Source: an uncultured Elusimicrobium sp.
GTDB taxonomy: Bacteria; Elusimicrobiota; Elusimicrobia; Elusimicrobiales; Elusimicrobiaceae
Direction of reading: 5' to 3'
DNA length: 7,333 bases
NCBI GenBank assembly: GCA_946061795.1
Contig: CAMGSK010000072.1
Span: forward strand, 1 to 7,333
Below the pieces are notes generated by a model. The model was not told the DNA's origin and did not search any database. It worked only from the letters and a program-made list of their open reading frames with translations. Made by a program: the position numbers and the translations under genes. This document shows, in pieces, positions 6,481 to 7,333 of the stretch (the stretch's first letter is position 1; each line of letters starts with the position of its first letter).

Positions 6481-7333
6481 AAAAAAACTTCGCGCTTCCG
6501 TTGTCCCGTTTTGTCGCCGGGCCGAAAGGACCGCGCGCGCTTTCGGAAAGTTTGGCCTATTGCACCCGCTGCAACGCCTGCGTACAAAGCTGTCCCTCTT
6601 ATTTGGTCCGGCGGGAAGAACTTTTCTCCCCGCGGGGGAGAAACCAGCTCTTGCGCTTGCTGGCCGAAGGGAAAATTAAACCGGGAAACAATCTCTCCCT
6701 CATCAGGCAAACCGCGTTGGATTGTTTGTTGTGCGGCCGGTGCACGGCGGCCTGCGCGGGACAAATTCCCACAGCCGAACATATGCTTATCCTGCGCCGC
6801 GCCGCCCAAATCCGGCCGCTGCCGCGTTTATTGCATAGGCTGCTGAAACTGCGCACGGAAAAACCCGTTTGCTTTGCCCGCACGATGAAGTTCCTTCTCT
6901 TTTTGCGCAAATGGGGCGGCGTTCGGCTGCTGCGGCTGGGCGGACTGACCGCTCTGCCGGCTTTGCGCTGGATAAAACAAGCCGATGATATGCTTCCCCT
7001 TACGGCGGGTTCTTTGCGTTCTCTGCTGAAAAAAACCGGAACGCCTTGCACCGCACAGCGGCCTCAGCTTCTTTATCTTCCTTCCCTGGAAGCGCAATGG
7101 CTGGACCCGGACATCGGTCTTTTGACCCTGCAGCTGTGCAAATCCAAACAAACGAATATTTTGTTCGGAGAGACGGCGGGGCTGTTTGAATATTTGTACG
7201 GGCGGGAGAAGGACCTTCTCAAAACGGCGCGGCGATTCCTCGTCCGGTGGGAAAAATATTCCCCGTCCAAACCGCTCCCCCTGCTTACGGACAGCATAGA
7301 CGTTTACGTCTTGCTAAAAAATTATCCCGTTTT
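6477..7333 (+). CDS. glcF: GlcF-like Fe-S subunit of the 2-hydroxyacid dehydrogenase, 3' end cut by window edge
   Basis: The frame is open from the ATG at 6477 to the right edge, giving 285 residues of a protein that is about 407 long in E. coli. It holds two [4Fe-4S] ferredoxin motifs: C29-x2-C32-x2-C35-x3-C39-P (YCTRCNACVQSCP) and C83-x2-C86-x2-C89-x3-C93. The second is followed by Ala instead of the usual Pro. SPRGRNQLLRLLAEGK (51-66) between them is also typical of GlcF and LutA/heterodisulfide-reductase-like electron carriers. The C-terminal cysteine-rich (CCG) domains that complete the family should lie beyond the window. The protein would take electrons from the GlcDE fusion flavins and hand them to a quinone or another carrier, probably at the membrane face. 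Four-base overlap with glcDE and its own AGGAGA site show a tightly coupled operon. The substrate of the complex remains uncertain (glycolate, D-lactate or a similar hydroxyacid). Confidence 0.9.
   Translation, partial: MKKNFALPLSRFVAGPKGPRALSESLAYCTRCNACVQSCPSYLVRREELFSPRGRNQLLRLLAEGKIKPGNNLSLIRQTALDCLLCGRCTAACAGQIPTAEHMLILRRAAQIRPLPRLLHRLLKLRTEKPVCFARTMKFLLFLRKWGGVRLLRLGGLTALPALRWIKQADDMLPLTAGSLRSLLKKTGTPCTAQRPQLLYLPSLEAQWLDPDIGLLTLQLCKSKQTNILFGETAGLFEYLYGREKDLLKTARRFLVRWEKYSPSKPLPLLTDSIDVYVLLKNYPV

Noticed and set aside
6393..7151. Several minus-strand frames at the right end
   Set aside because: They are antisense to the glcF-like gene, which is open throughout and carries two ferredoxin motifs. 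The shadows are Arg/Ser/Lys-rich with no domain.
1..7333. CRISPR arrays, insertion sequences, tRNA or rRNA genes, riboswitches, phage or defence genes
   Set aside because: No repeat array, transposase, structured RNA or defence domain was seen by eye. The spacers are too short to hold them.

Overview
This 7.3 kb window is ordinary chromosomal DNA from a bacterium. It is densely packed with protein genes, has short spacers, and shows no mobile element, CRISPR array, tRNA or rRNA that I can see. An exported protein with a Sec-type signal peptide, glycogen synthesis from ADP-glucose, flavin-dependent thymidylate synthase (ThyX) and a flavin/Fe-S hydroxyacid dehydrogenase fit a diderm, probably anaerobic or microaerophilic heterotroph. 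Elusimicrobiota is one guess for the lineage, but nothing in the sequence proves it.

Layout from left to right. (1) A three-gene minus-strand operon is read leftward from about 3180: an exported protein with a FlgT-C-like domain and FG-GAP-like repeats (1848-3179), thyX (1142-1831) and glgC (starts at 1124 and runs off the left edge). The gaps are 16 and 17 nt. (2) A plus-strand single-domain MazG nucleotide pyrophosphatase (3216-3599) is divergent from that operon and ends in a strong Rho-independent terminator (3627-3654). (3) A minus-strand PPP-type metallophosphatase (3663-4442) converges on mazG. (4) A plus-strand operon starts at 4477. It encodes a GlcD-GlcE fusion flavoprotein (4477-6480), overlapping by ATGA a GlcF-like Fe-S subunit (from 6477, cut by the right edge).

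The genes belong to four separate jobs: envelope or export, dTMP supply plus glycogen precursor synthesis, nucleotide pool cleaning, and 2-hydroxyacid (glycolate or D-lactate type) oxidation. Only glcDE-glcF is an obvious functional pair. ThyX and MazG both act on nucleotides, but they lie in different transcription units.

Two points merit a second look. The two divergent spacers (near 3180 and 4450) share a 26-bp element with 19 identical positions that reads as two face-to-face -10 boxes, and three of the four genes leaving these spacers lack a Shine-Dalgarno sequence. The GlcE half of the fusion appears to keep its FAD-binding core and C-terminal tail but to lack the cap region between them. 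I saw no convincing evidence of a wholly new system.
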